Shown one piece after another: positions 1-10,470 of a stretch of DNA of 64,000 nucleotides (position 1 is its first letter; the number at the start of each line of letters is the position of its first letter). Origin of the DNA: Limnohabitans sp. (GTDB lineage Bacteria; Pseudomonadota; Gammaproteobacteria; Burkholderiales; Burkholderiaceae_C); the NCBI GenBank assembly GCA_030158125.1, contig JAOATL010000002.1:1-64000 (forward strand). Reading direction: 5' to 3'. The notes below the pieces were generated by a model. That model was not told the origin of the DNA, made no database searches, and was given only the letters and a program-made list of their open reading frames with translations. A program made the position numbers and the translations under genes.

Positions 1-49
1 ATGGCTCAATCTTCTCAGAGTTTGGAGCCTCCTCAAAACCCGGGGCGAT

Positions 50-292
50 TCAGTTGGTGAACTCGTTGACCAAGTCAGCAACGGCCTTCTCTGAATGCTT
101 CGATTGTGCGGTGCTGTTGAGTCTCCATATCTGCATCCGCATCCGTCCAGCCTCATTGACAGCCGCCGCCCCACCTTCGAGCTGCCAGGTGACCCATAGG
201 GTTAGCCCAATGGAAAGCAATGCTACGAACAGAAGCACAGCGCCAATGGTGACAAGTTTAGTGGAGAGTGAGTGCTGCTTTTGCATGACCAT
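50..292 (-). pseudogene. narX: NarX-type nitrate/nitrite sensor kinase, N-terminal remnant
   Basis: Only the first 80 residues of a sensor protein can be read. There is a short cytoplasmic start, one membrane segment (about residues 12-34, rich in L, V, A and G), and then a segment AAAVNEAGRMRMQIWRL that matches the P-box of NarX/NarQ sensors, the periplasmic site that reads nitrate and nitrite. A TGA at 50-52 ends the frame about 80 residues in, whereas family members have roughly 600 residues with HAMP and histidine kinase domains. The frame stays open past that stop to base 1 but does not read like the family. I infer a broken gene. The sequence beyond base 1 is not visible, so a sequencing error or an unusual restart cannot be excluded. 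Confidence 0.6.
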
Positions 293-299
293 AGACTAA

Positions 300-759
300 C
301 CGGCGCCACATCATGATTCAAGCGCATCAAGTGATTACTACCAATGAGGTACCTCTGATAGTACCGAAGATTTATGTAAAAAGTTGGGCCTTGCCGGAAT
401 GTGCCAAAACGGTGTATCCATCCGGAATGGCAACATGACACGTGCCACGAACGGCTTCAAACGGTAGTTGCCTCCGATTCAATTCCTTTGAACATTTGAA
501 ACTTCAAAAACATGGACTGAGACAGGCAAGACTTTGAATCCATATGGACTACCTGTCTGCACACTGAAGCACGATTGGGAATAACAGAGTGGTGTGGTGA
601 TTCAGTCAGATATCAAGCGGATGGCCGCAAACCATAACTGACGGCATCCTGCTTGTGCGCAGACGAACAGACTGACTTGCAACCCGGATAGCAAAATCCG
701 TTCACCGGCACAGTGCTATTAGCGCTGCTACCACTTGAAAGGTTTAGAGGAAACAAAGT
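300..759. other. 460-base stretch without a recognisable gene
   Basis: No open frame here resembles a known family, and the frames that exist are short, overlapping and biased like random sequence. The part closest to the narX remnant contains two heptamers of the type bound by NarL (TACCAAT at 339-345 and TACCTCT at 350-356) and a 10-base palindrome GAGGTACCTC at 347-356, which may be leftovers of a nitrate-responsive promoter. No tRNA or hairpin terminator with a U-run was seen. Confidence 0.5.
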
Positions 760-993
760 TTGGATACGATTTACAGCCCTGCAAAAGATGTAATAGTGAT
801 GAGTCATGAAGCCGGTCATGACAGTGCTCATCACTTCCGAAGAGCAGCAAGGCACGGGCAAGAAGCTGAGCGCTTATTCCGAATGGGAGACGATCGGCAG
901 GCGGCGATGCATGCCAGCATTTCACGCAAGCATACTGCTGCTGCCATGGAGCTCGACAAGACACCGAAGCATGGATCGCGTCCCATCTCCTGA
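760..993 (+). CDS. Possible small His/Ala-rich protein
   Basis: A 77-residue frame starts at TTG 760, with AGGAA at 748-752 at good spacing. Residues 15-65 are alanine- and histidine-rich and predicted helical (for example AHHFRRAARHGQEAERLF, then AAMHASISRKH). This is reminiscent of small uncharacterised bacterial proteins with repeated HH..AA..H helices. It is not membrane bound and has no signal peptide. I do not recognise a function. It lies alone in an otherwise degenerate region, so it may be a real small gene, part of a decayed one, or chance. An in-frame ATG at 799 is an alternative start but has a weaker ribosome-binding site. Confidence 0.3.
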   Translation: MDTIYSPAKDVIVMSHEAGHDSAHHFRRAARHGQEAERLFRMGDDRQAAMHASISRKHTAAAMELDKTPKHGSRPIS

Positions 994-1562
994 CACCACA
1001 ATCATCTCCTGGCTTCACAGAGATCGCGTCACCACTCATTGCCTCTTGATCGAATTTTGCATCTTGAGTCTTTGCCAATGTGGCGCTGGAAACTCCCACA
1101 GTAGACGCCTTCATGGAAGATTTGGTTGCCCATTAGAAGGCCCACATTACCGAGCATGGCAGCTCCCACTTCCCAGTCGGATGCATGCATGAAGGGTTCC
1201 AACTAGGCAGTTGGGTATCTCACCAGAGAGGAATTCTGGAGGCGATGTTGCCCACGCTGCGATCTCGTCTTGAAGCTAGTACCTGTTGGGTCTGGAACCG
1301 CACAAAAACTGCTTTGTAGTGCACAAAATGGTCAACAGGCCTGATGAACTTCGCAAAAAGCAATATCTTGATCGAGCGACTGCATTCCGCGAAATCGGAT
1401 GTCAGCTATTCCATTTCAATGGAGTTTCCAGCTTTTTGTGGAACGGCAGCAAACAGCCCAAAGCGGGTCTACGTTTCGGGCCTTGAATTCCATTCCTCAG
1501 AGGAGAAATCCGCTCGTTTTACCTTTTCGAGGGGATGGGCTCATTTAGCCAATAAGAAATAA
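994..1562. other. 569-base stretch without a recognisable gene
   Basis: Several frames of 60-130 codons exist on both strands, but none has family-like motifs, a convincing ribosome-binding site or consistent codon bias. In relatives the hflX-hflK-hflC genes would normally lie immediately before the DUF2065 gene. No trace of the HflC or HflK SPFH domain is visible in any frame. The stretch must carry or border the promoter for the DUF2065-hisZ-purA run, but I cannot point to a convincing -35/-10 pair. Confidence 0.5.
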
Positions 1563-1754
1563 GTGAGTTTTTGGCCATCTCTTTTGGGGGCATTGGCCCT
1601 TGTCTTGATTTTTGAGGGGCTTTTGCCCCTCATTTCGCCGACCAGATGGCGAGAGATGTTCTCTCAGCTTCTCCAACTTGAAGATGGTCAAATCCGATTT
1701 TTTGGACTGACCACCGTCTTACTGGGCTTCTTTCTTTTGCTTTGGCTCATTTAG
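1563..1754 (+). CDS. DUF2065 small membrane protein (YjeT family)
   Basis: This 63-residue protein starts at GTG 1563, directly after an in-frame stop. Two hydrophobic segments (about residues 4-24 and 46-63) flank a central motif, SPTRWREMFSQ followed by DGQIRFFGL, which is the hallmark of the DUF2065/YjeT family of inner-membrane proteins. The function of the family is unknown. In gamma- and betaproteobacteria it usually follows hflK-hflC (modulators of the FtsH protease) and precedes hisZ-purA. Here hisZ and purA follow as expected, but the hfl genes are not upstream. The ribosome-binding site is weak, and no internal ATG gives a better start. Confidence 0.85.
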   Translation: MSFWPSLLGALALVLIFEGLLPLISPTRWREMFSQLLQLEDGQIRFFGLTTVLLGFFLLLWLI

Positions 1755-1804
1755 AACCTGTTTGAGCCGGTAAAATCCCTGTTTTAACAGCCCCCTTATT
1801 TGCC

Positions 1805-4356
<2,552 letters not shown>

Positions 4357-4416
4357 GACAATTTCATCATCTCATTGCACAGTGGTGTGCAGTGTTTCAA
4401 CTTTTGGAGAATTTTC

Positions 4417-4941
4417 ATGCTGACTGAAGACGGCAAACACCTGTACGTAAGTTACGACGAATACCACAACCTGATTGAAAAATTGGCCATCAAGGTGCAT
4501 CAGTCTGGTTGGGAGTTCGACACCATCTTGTGCTTGGCTCGCGGCGGCATGCGCCCTGGCGACATCTTGTCACGCATTTTTGACAAACCCTTGGCCATCA
4601 TGTCCACCAGTTCATACCGTGCCGATGCAGGTACAGTACAAGGCCATTTTGACATCGCGCGCTTCATCACCACCCCCAAGGGCGAAATTGCAGGCCGCGT
4701 CTTGTTGGTGGATGATTTGGCTGACTCTGGTCACACGCTGAATGCCGTGGTCAGCATGCTCAAAACAAACTACAAACCCATCACTGAGTTGCGCAGTGCG
4801 GTTATTTGGACCAAGGGACTGTCAGGTTTTCAGCCCGATTATTCAGTGGATTATTTGCCCACCAATCCTTGGATTCATCAACCCTTTGAAGGCTATGACA
4901 GCCTCAATCCACAAAAATTAATGGAAAAGTGGAAGGTCTGA
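4417..4941 (+). CDS. Phosphoribosyltransferase, Gpt/HGPRT type
   Basis: A 174-residue soluble protein with the PRPP-binding loop VLLVDDLADSGHTL (about residues 97-110), the standard signature of type I purine phosphoribosyltransferases. An upstream conserved segment ILCLARGGMRPGDILSR matches the Gpt-like subgroup that salvages xanthine, guanine or hypoxanthine. The start at ATG 4417 is preferred over an upstream frame extension because GGAGA lies at 4406-4410. Its place directly after purA fits a role in purine salvage. The exact base used cannot be read from sequence. Confidence 0.88.
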   Translation: MLTEDGKHLYVSYDEYHNLIEKLAIKVHQSGWEFDTILCLARGGMRPGDILSRIFDKPLAIMSTSSYRADAGTVQGHFDIARFITTPKGEIAGRVLLVDDLADSGHTLNAVVSMLKTNYKPITELRSAVIWTKGLSGFQPDYSVDYLPTNPWIHQPFEGYDSLNPQKLMEKWKV

Positions 4942-4956
4942 AGTTAGGATGTTGGG

Positions 4957-6183
4957 ATGACTGAAAAAACTGCATCCCATCCATCTACCCAACTGATTCA
5001 TCACGGCTACACGCCACCGGCTGATTTCCAAGCACCTCAGCCGGGTATTTTCAAAGCCTCAACGGTTTTCTTTCCCAATGTGGCCGCCATGCGCCAGCGC
5101 GAGTGGAAGGACAAATCGGCCTACACCTATGGCACCCACGGTACCCCCTCATCCTTCATCCTTGAAGAACGCCTGTGCACTTTAGAGGGTGGCAAACACT
5201 GTGTGCTCACGCCCAGCGGGCTGTCGGCACTCGCTGTCGCTGCCTTTGCAGTTCTGAAAACGGGCGACCATGTGCTGTTGCCAGACAACTCCTACGGCCC
5301 TAATAAAAGCTTGGCGGAGGGTGAGTTGCAGGCTTTCGGTATTACGCACACCTACTACGATGCTTTAAACCCACAAGACTTGATGGCCAAATTGCGAGCC
5401 AATACCAAAATGGTTTGGCTCGAAGCGCCGGGTTCAGTCAGCATGGAGTTTCCCGATTTGCTTCAGTTGGTCCGAATTTGCAAGGATCGATCTGTGGTCA
5501 CGGCGCTCGACAATACATGGGGTGCTGGCCTGGCCTTCAAACCATTTGATTTGACTGGGGATGGCAGTTTGTCAGTCGATCTCACCGCGCATGCACTGAC
5601 CAAGTACCCCAGTGGGGGCGGTGACGTGCTCATGGGCAGTGTCATGACTCGCGACGACGACTTGGCCTTGAAGCTCAAGCTCACCATGATGCGTTTGGGC
5701 ATTTGCGTCGGTCCAAACGATGTTGAAACTATTTTGCGTTCCTTGCCCACTATCACCTTGCGCTATGAGGCGCAAGACCAAGCGGCACGCAAACTGGCGG
5801 CATGGTGGAAAAATCAAACAGCGTGTGTGCAGGTGATGCACCCCGCCATCGAAGGCTCCCCGGGTCACGCCAATTGGCAAGCCTTGTGTGCGCCAAACGG
5901 TGGCCAGGGACTTGCAGCAGGACTGTTCAGTGTCATGCTCAGTCCAAAGCTTCAACAAAAACAAGTCGATTCCTTCTGCGACACCTTGAATTTGTTTCGA
6001 ATCGGCTACAGCTGGGGTGGGCCCGTCAGCTTGGTCGTCCCTTATGACATCGCCAGCATGCGGTCTGAGTGGCCCTCTCATTTGCAAGCGGGTTATTTGG
6101 TTCGTTTCTCTACAGGCTTTGAATCACCCACAGATCTCATTGCAGATTTGCAGCAAGCCGTGACGCATTGCCTGAATATTTAA
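4957..6183 (+). CDS. metC: Cystathionine beta-lyase
   Basis: A PLP-dependent enzyme of the Cys/Met metabolism family, 408 residues. MetC cleaves cystathionine to homocysteine, pyruvate and ammonia in methionine synthesis. The cofactor lysine lies in ALTKYPSGGGDVLMG (Lys about 216). Upstream markers include YGTHGTPSS and LTPSGLSALAVA. The pattern of MetC rather than MetB/MetZ is supported by the GGGDVLMG stretch after the lysine, but closely related lyases share much of this. The gene follows the phosphoribosyltransferase after 15 bases and is probably cotranscribed with it. Confidence 0.88.
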   Translation: MTEKTASHPSTQLIHHGYTPPADFQAPQPGIFKASTVFFPNVAAMRQREWKDKSAYTYGTHGTPSSFILEERLCTLEGGKHCVLTPSGLSALAVAAFAVLKTGDHVLLPDNSYGPNKSLAEGELQAFGITHTYYDALNPQDLMAKLRANTKMVWLEAPGSVSMEFPDLLQLVRICKDRSVVTALDNTWGAGLAFKPFDLTGDGSLSVDLTAHALTKYPSGGGDVLMGSVMTRDDDLALKLKLTMMRLGICVGPNDVETILRSLPTITLRYEAQDQAARKLAAWWKNQTACVQVMHPAIEGSPGHANWQALCAPNGGQGLAAGLFSVMLSPKLQQKQVDSFCDTLNLFRIGYSWGGPVSLVVPYDIASMRSEWPSHLQAGYLVRFSTGFESPTDLIADLQQAVTHCLNI

Positions 6184-6247
6184 ACAAATGCTCAAGAGAT
6201 GGATGGCAAGCTGATACAGTGGATGCCATTCATCAGAAAGTAATATC

Positions 6248-6433
6248 TTGGCAACTCCCAATTACGGCTACGAAAAACGTCAAAAAGAATTGGCGAAGAA
6301 GCGCAAGAAAGAAGACAAGCTCAAAGCCAAGGCCGAGCGTAAAAATGATTCACCGGACGGTGAATCAAGTGACCTCAATACGCCAGACGACCTTGCGTCT
6401 GATGGTTTGCAGCCCGATCCTCATCAGCCCTGA
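6248..6433 (+). CDS. Small lysine-rich conserved protein
   Basis: A 61-residue hydrophilic protein starting at TTG 6248, with a purine-rich AGAAAG stretch upstream. The first 32 residues form a strongly basic predicted helix (YEKRQKELAKKRKKEDKLKA) and the rest is acidic and disordered. Short proteins with the start MATPNYxYEKRQ are common in betaproteobacteria and have no assigned function. I infer a real gene from that recurring start. The ORF ends 13 bases before the converging tesA gene, and its stop lies inside a small stem-loop. Confidence 0.75.
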   Translation: MATPNYGYEKRQKELAKKRKKEDKLKAKAERKNDSPDGESSDLNTPDDLASDGLQPDPHQP

Positions 6434-6437
6434 TGAG
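6420..6437. terminator. Weak stem-loop between converging genes
   Basis: CTCATCA and TGATGAG form a perfect 7-bp stem with a GCCC loop, covering the stop codon of the small lysine-rich gene and lying next to the tesA stop. There is no U-run on either side, so it would be at best a weak or Rho-assisted end point. Confidence 0.3.
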
Positions 6438-6446
6438 AGCCAAGGC

Positions 6447-7139
6447 TCAAGGCAGTCCAAGAAGCATTTTCTTTAGCTGCGGCCAAACGTTGCGCATCAT
6501 CATGCCTTGGGCTTTCTCATTTGGATGTATTCGATCGGCCTGAAACCATTTCAGAGGATCTGGATCGTCGGCCACGCCTTTTAAAAACACCTGGTTCAAT
6601 TGCGCGCCGGTGCGCTTCGAAACCATTTGGTAGGCAGCCGTCATTTGTTGTAAATACTTGGTGCCGTAGTTGGGTGGCACTTGCATGGCAATGATCAATA
6701 CCTTGGCGCCTGTCGCCTGACTGGCTTTCACCATGGTTAACAGATTGTTTTGGGTCATGTGCATGTCGAGGCCGCGCAGTGCATCGTTGCCGCCAAGTTC
6801 AATCACCACCAAGTGAGGCTGGTGCATTTTTAAAAGGGCCGGCAATCGTGACACACCACCAGAGCTTGTGTCGCCGCTGATGCTGGCATTGATCCATCTC
6901 ACAGACGTTGATTCCTTTTGAGCTTGCTCTGACATGAGCGCGACCCAACCCGTGCCACGCGTTAAGCCATATTCGGCACTCAATGAGTCACCTACGATTA
7001 GCACTTTTTGGGCTTTCGTGGCGGTTTGAGATGCGTTTGCATCCAATGCAGCAAAGCTGAGAAAGAAACAAATACCCATGACCCACAGGCCCACCACAAG
7101 GCGGTTAAAGTGATGAAGTCTTAAAAAAGGTTGGTGCAT
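6447..7139 (-). CDS. tesA: Periplasmic SGNH/GDSL esterase TesA
   Basis: A 230-residue SGNH hydrolase like E. coli TesA (thioesterase I, protease I, lysophospholipase L1), which cleaves acyl-CoA, lysophospholipid and ester substrates in the periplasm. An N-terminal signal peptide (about residues 1-38, ending near ANAS) is followed by the nucleophile block GDSLSAEYGL, the glycine block SGDTSSGG, GGNDALRGL and the catalytic pair in DRIHPNEKAQ. The frame is open far upstream, but the signal peptide places the start at ATG 7139, or possibly 7154. That start overlaps the start of the divergent ABC ATPase gene, the usual genomic partner of tesA. Confidence 0.92.
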   Translation of the reverse strand: MHQPFLRLHHFNRLVVGLWVMGICFFLSFAALDANASQTATKAQKVLIVGDSLSAEYGLTRGTGWVALMSEQAQKESTSVRWINASISGDTSSGGVSRLPALLKMHQPHLVVIELGGNDALRGLDMHMTQNNLLTMVKASQATGAKVLIIAMQVPPNYGTKYLQQMTAAYQMVSKRTGAQLNQVFLKGVADDPDPLKWFQADRIHPNEKAQGMMMRNVWPQLKKMLLGLP

Positions 7140-7815
7140 GTCAGAAACAATCATTTCAATTCGGCACGTTAGCAAGTCTGTGCAAGATGTCAGTGGAAGC
7201 TTGTCTATTTTGCGTGATATTGATTTCTCCGTAAACGCTGGGGAAACTGTGGCCATTTTGGGTGCCTCCGGTTCAGGCAAAAGCACGCTGCTGTCTCTCA
7301 TGGCAGGGCTTGACTTGCCAAGCACGGGTGAAGTGGTTTTGGCGGGTCAATCCTTGTTTGCGATGTCGGAGGACGAGCGTGCCGCATGGCGTGGGCAACA
7401 ACTTGGCTTCGTATTTCAAAACTTTCAACTGATGGGGCATCTCACAGCGCTTGAAAATGTGATGTTGCCTCTTGAGTTGTCTGGTCGCAAAGATGCCTCA
7501 CAGCTGGCCAAGGCCATCTTGCAACAGGTGGGACTGGCAGAGCGTTTGAATCATTTCCCCAAAGTCCTCAGCGGCGGTGAGCAGCAACGCGTGGCGTTGG
7601 CCAGAGCCTTTGTGGTGCAGCCCAAATTGTTGTTGGCCGATGAACCCACAGGCAGCCTGGATGCGCAAACAGGAGAAAGCATCATGGACTTGATGTTGTC
7701 CATGAACCAAGCACGTGGTACCACCCTCATTTTGGTCACGCACGATCAAAAATTAGCGATGCGTTGCAACAGAACACTCACTTTGCAGGCCGGACAGCTC
7801 ATATCCCAAGGATAA
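7138..7815 (+). CDS. ybbA: ABC transporter ATPase, YbbA/LolD type
   Basis: A 225-residue stand-alone ATP-binding subunit with Walker [10 protein letters not shown], signature [15 protein letters not shown], Walker [13 protein letters not shown] and H-loop THD. The family (YbbA, LolD, MacB ATPases) drives mechanotransmission permeases working on lipoproteins or other periplasmic cargo. E. coli ybbA sits divergent from tesA and is followed by a large permease, ybbP. Here the permease is missing and rlmB follows after 7 bases. The start at ATG 7138 has AAGG at 7127-7130, and its first two bases are shared with the tesA start codon on the other strand. Confidence 0.9.
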   Translation: MSETIISIRHVSKSVQDVSGSLSILRDIDFSVNAGETVAILGASGSGKSTLLSLMAGLDLPSTGEVVLAGQSLFAMSEDERAAWRGQQLGFVFQNFQLMGHLTALENVMLPLELSGRKDASQLAKAILQQVGLAERLNHFPKVLSGGEQQRVALARAFVVQPKLLLADEPTGSLDAQTGESIMDLMLSMNQARGTTLILVTHDQKLAMRCNRTLTLQAGQLISQG

Positions 7816-7822
7816 TCGGGTC

Positions 7823-8560
7823 ATGTCATCTCCCAAAGTTCTTTTCGGTTTTCATGCCGTAGGTGTTCGTTTGAAAACGGCGCCCCAATCCATTGTCGAA
7901 ATCTATTTTGAAGCCACACGCCGCGATGCGCGCATGAGACAGTTCATCGAACGGGCCCAAGAGGCGGGCGTTCGTTTGATAGAGGCCGATAGCATGCGTC
8001 TTGCCAAGTTGGCTGGCAGTCATGGCCATCAAGGTGTTGCGGCGCGTGTCGAAAGCTTGCCGCAAGCGCACTCTTTGGACGACTTGCTCGACCAAGTTCA
8101 AGGTCCGCCGCTTTTGTTGGTTTTGGATGGCATCACCGATCCACATAATTTAGGTGCTTGTTTGCGTGTGGCCGATGGTGCGGGTGCCCATGCAGTGATT
8201 GCCCCCAAAGACCATGCGGCAGGTATCAATGCCACGGTCGCCAAGGTGGCCAGTGGCGCAGCAGAAACGGTTCCATATTTCATGGTGACCAATTTGGCCC
8301 GCACCCTGGGTGAGTTGAAAGAGCGTGCCATTTGGATCATCGGCACCAGTGGTGATGCCCCCAAGAACATATACCAAGTCGATCTCAAAGCACCTGTTGC
8401 CTTGGTGCTGGGGGCAGAAGGCCCAGGCATGCGACAACTCACGCGTAAAACATGTGACGAATTGGTCAGCATCCCCATGCAGGGTGCTGTTGAAAGTCTC
8501 AATGTATCAGTGGCCAGTGGTGTGTGTCTGTTCGAAGCCGTTCGTCAACGTTTGGTTTAA
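7823..8560 (+). CDS. rlmB: 23S rRNA (Gm2251) 2'-O-methyltransferase
   Basis: A SPOUT-class methyltransferase of 245 residues. RlmB methylates the ribose of G2251 in the peptidyl-transferase loop of 23S rRNA. The N-terminal substrate-binding part (about 1-75) is followed by the knotted catalytic domain with motif 1 [15 protein letters not shown] (about 101-115), motif 2 [10 protein letters not shown] and motif 3 [14 protein letters not shown]. It overlaps tail to tail by 4 bases with the converging chrA gene, sharing TTAA for both stops. Confidence 0.95.
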   Translation: MSSPKVLFGFHAVGVRLKTAPQSIVEIYFEATRRDARMRQFIERAQEAGVRLIEADSMRLAKLAGSHGHQGVAARVESLPQAHSLDDLLDQVQGPPLLLVLDGITDPHNLGACLRVADGAGAHAVIAPKDHAAGINATVAKVASGAAETVPYFMVTNLARTLGELKERAIWIIGTSGDAPKNIYQVDLKAPVALVLGAEGPGMRQLTRKTCDELVSIPMQGAVESLNVSVASGVCLFEAVRQRLV

Positions 8561-9159
8561 AGCAAACCGGCGGCACCCAAAATGCCGCCGAAAGCCACCA
8601 ACCACAGTAGGTGGATTTTAGTTTTCATCATGAGGAGGGTGGCTACAGCTGTGACCAGCCACAGTTTCCAATCCTGGGAAAAATCTTGGTGCGCTACCGA
8701 CAACAGCCAGCCCGTTGAAACCAACAAGCCAATGACGATGGGTGCCATGCCCGTTTTAAAAGCGCGCACAGATCTTAAGTTTCTATTTTTGTGGGCCCAT
8801 TGGGTGGCTTTGTAAGTCAGGATGGACGAGGGCAACATGATGCCCACCATCGTGACCAGTACGCCCAGCAAACCCAAGCGCCATGCATGAGGGCCGGCTG
8901 ACAAGCCGCCCCCAGCATTCAAACCAACGTTCCAGCCCATCAATGCCACAAACAGCACATTGGGACCGGGTGCAGATTGCGCCAGTGCGATGGATGACGA
9001 AAACGAGGCTTCGGTTAGCCACTGCTTTTCGTCCACCAGATAGCGATGCATTTCAGGTGCCGTGGTAATCGCGCCGCCAATGCCGAGCAGCGACAGCATT
9101 GAAAAATGTAGAAATAAATCAAACCAATCCTGTGCGCTTAAATTCAACATCAACGTCAT
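8557..9159 (-). CDS. chrA: Chromate transporter, short-chain subunit (second of pair)
   Basis: A 200-residue membrane protein with about six hydrophobic segments and a single CHR domain, including the family motif [19 protein letters not shown] near residues 62-80. Short-chain ChrA proteins work as heterologous pairs and export chromate by proton-driven antiport; other anions are possible natural substrates. The start at ATG 9159 has AAGGA at good spacing. The upstream frame extension is the overlap with its partner, whose stop shares ATGA with this start. Both members of the pair are present and intact. Confidence 0.85.
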   Translation of the reverse strand: MTLMLNLSAQDWFDLFLHFSMLSLLGIGGAITTAPEMHRYLVDEKQWLTEASFSSSIALAQSAPGPNVLFVALMGWNVGLNAGGGLSAGPHAWRLGLLGVLVTMVGIMLPSSILTYKATQWAHKNRNLRSVRAFKTGMAPIVIGLLVSTGWLLSVAHQDFSQDWKLWLVTAVATLLMMKTKIHLLWLVAFGGILGAAGLL

Positions 9160-9764
9160 GGTGATTCCTTGCTGTTTGGCGCCAATTGCGGTGTTGAGTC
9201 GATGGCGCGGTAAGCCAGAAAATAAGCCAGACTGCCCAAACACAGCAAAACCCATATCAAGGGAATTCTCAAAATGCCGACAGCGGTAAATGCCAAGGCT
9301 GCAAATGCAATGGACTGCCAAAGGCCCATGGAATTTTGTGGCAAGGTGGTGCTGAGTTTTAAACCTGTGGCGATGATCAATCCTGCAGACACCGCGCCCA
9401 TGCCCTTCAGGGCACCTTGTGCCACGGGGCTGTCGGAGACGCCACCAAACAAAATGGCCAAACTTAGAACCAGTAGCAGTGGGCCGCATAGCAAGCCACA
9501 AAGGGCCGCCATGGCACCCGCTAAGCCAAAGTACTTACCCCCCAGCATCAGACACAAGTTGACCACATTGGGCCCAGGCATGACCTGCGCGACAGACCAT
9601 TCCTCTACGAATTGAGCTTGCGTCAGCCATTTTCTGCGTTCAACCAATTCGTGTTGAACAATGACCAACACACCGCCGACACCTTGCAGGGCTAGCAATG
9701 TAAAAACAATGAACAACTCTGTTTTAGATTGCGGTTGACGCAGTTCGGATTCTTCAATGGCCAT
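9156..9764 (-). CDS. chrA: Chromate transporter, short-chain subunit (first of pair)
   Basis: A 202-residue inner-membrane protein with one CHR domain. The sequence ALQGVGGVLVIVQHELVERR near the N-terminus is followed by WSVAQVMPGPNVVNLCLMLG, the conserved proline-glycine-proline motif of ChrA. Five to six hydrophobic segments follow. I place the start at ATG 9764, 25 bases past the yigZ stop, because the longer frame to 9830 would run into yigZ. The ribosome-binding site is weak, so coupling with yigZ is likely. The two short genes presumably fold with opposite topology and form one transporter. Confidence 0.83.
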   Translation of the reverse strand: MAIEESELRQPQSKTELFIVFTLLALQGVGGVLVIVQHELVERRKWLTQAQFVEEWSVAQVMPGPNVVNLCLMLGGKYFGLAGAMAALCGLLCGPLLLVLSLAILFGGVSDSPVAQGALKGMGAVSAGLIIATGLKLSTTLPQNSMGLWQSIAFAALAFTAVGILRIPLIWVLLCLGSLAYFLAYRAIDSTPQLAPNSKESP

Positions 9765-9789
9765 GTGAGGATTATCGCTGAGTGCCTGT

Positions 9790-10383
9790 TCAATTTGGGC
9801 TTGCCACCCAGACCAACTTGCCTTGGCCAATGTCGTTCAAGGCTTTTTGCCATGCTGTCGATTGTGTGAGAGGCAATTCAAACGCAAATTGAACCAAGCT
9901 TTGGTGACTGACACTCAAAATGGTGACGTTGGCGAGCTGTGCTTGTCGCCTCAGCCAACCTTCCATGTCGTAGGGCACCAGGCACATCAGCTGCGCCTTG
10001 ACCACGATGGGCACTTTATTGGCCAACAAGAGTGCCTGCGCCACTGCATCGGTGTATGCGCGAACCAAACCGCCGGCGCCCAATTTAACGCCCCCAAAAT
10101 AGCGAACCACAGTGGCCACTACGCTTTCAAGGTCTTGGTGACGCAAAACCTCCAGCATGGGGCGCCCGGCTGTACCGCTGGGTTCGCCATCGTCTTGTGC
10201 GGCTGAATCACCGCCTGCCAACATGGCCCAGCAGACGTGAACAGCATCGGGGTGGGCCTGTTTCAGTTGTTGAACCAAGGCTTGCGCTTCTGCGCGGTTT
10301 TGAACTGGCTGAACGCGGGCCAAAAAACGGCTTTTTTTGATCACCAATTCGTGGTCAACTTGGGCTAACAAAGTCATGGGCAT
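9790..10383 (-). CDS. yigZ: IMPACT/YigZ family protein
   Basis: A 197-residue soluble protein of the UPF0029/IMPACT family. The signature DDGEPSGTAGRPMLEVL lies near residues 64-80, followed by VVRYFGGVKLGAGGLVRAY, both diagnostic. The C-terminal DUF1949-like ferredoxin fold covers roughly residues 130-195. The eukaryotic member IMPACT modulates the GCN2 kinase; the bacterial function is not established, although the fold suggests binding of nucleic acid or a translation factor. It is first in a minus-strand run with the two chrA genes and is divergent from ygiQ. Confidence 0.9.
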   Translation of the reverse strand: MPMTLLAQVDHELVIKKSRFLARVQPVQNRAEAQALVQQLKQAHPDAVHVCWAMLAGGDSAAQDDGEPSGTAGRPMLEVLRHQDLESVVATVVRYFGGVKLGAGGLVRAYTDAVAQALLLANKVPIVVKAQLMCLVPYDMEGWLRRQAQLANVTILSVSHQSLVQFAFELPLTQSTAWQKALNDIGQGKLVWVASPN

Positions 10384-10470
10384 GCCCTCATTATCGGATC
10401 AGAAAGACCTTTCAAATGACACAAAACCTGTCAAGGCTCTAAACTCGGGGATTCCTTTGAATTTCGGTCC

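Noticed and set aside
806..1192. 128-codon plus-strand frame in the left region
   Set aside because: It overlaps the histidine/alanine-rich ORF in another frame, shows no ribosome-binding site, and has no recognisable domain, so it looks like random open sequence.
1344..1562. 72-codon frame ending directly before DUF2065
   Set aside because: Its composition is not protein-like, and its in-frame stop touching the DUF2065 start is likely chance in a degenerate region.
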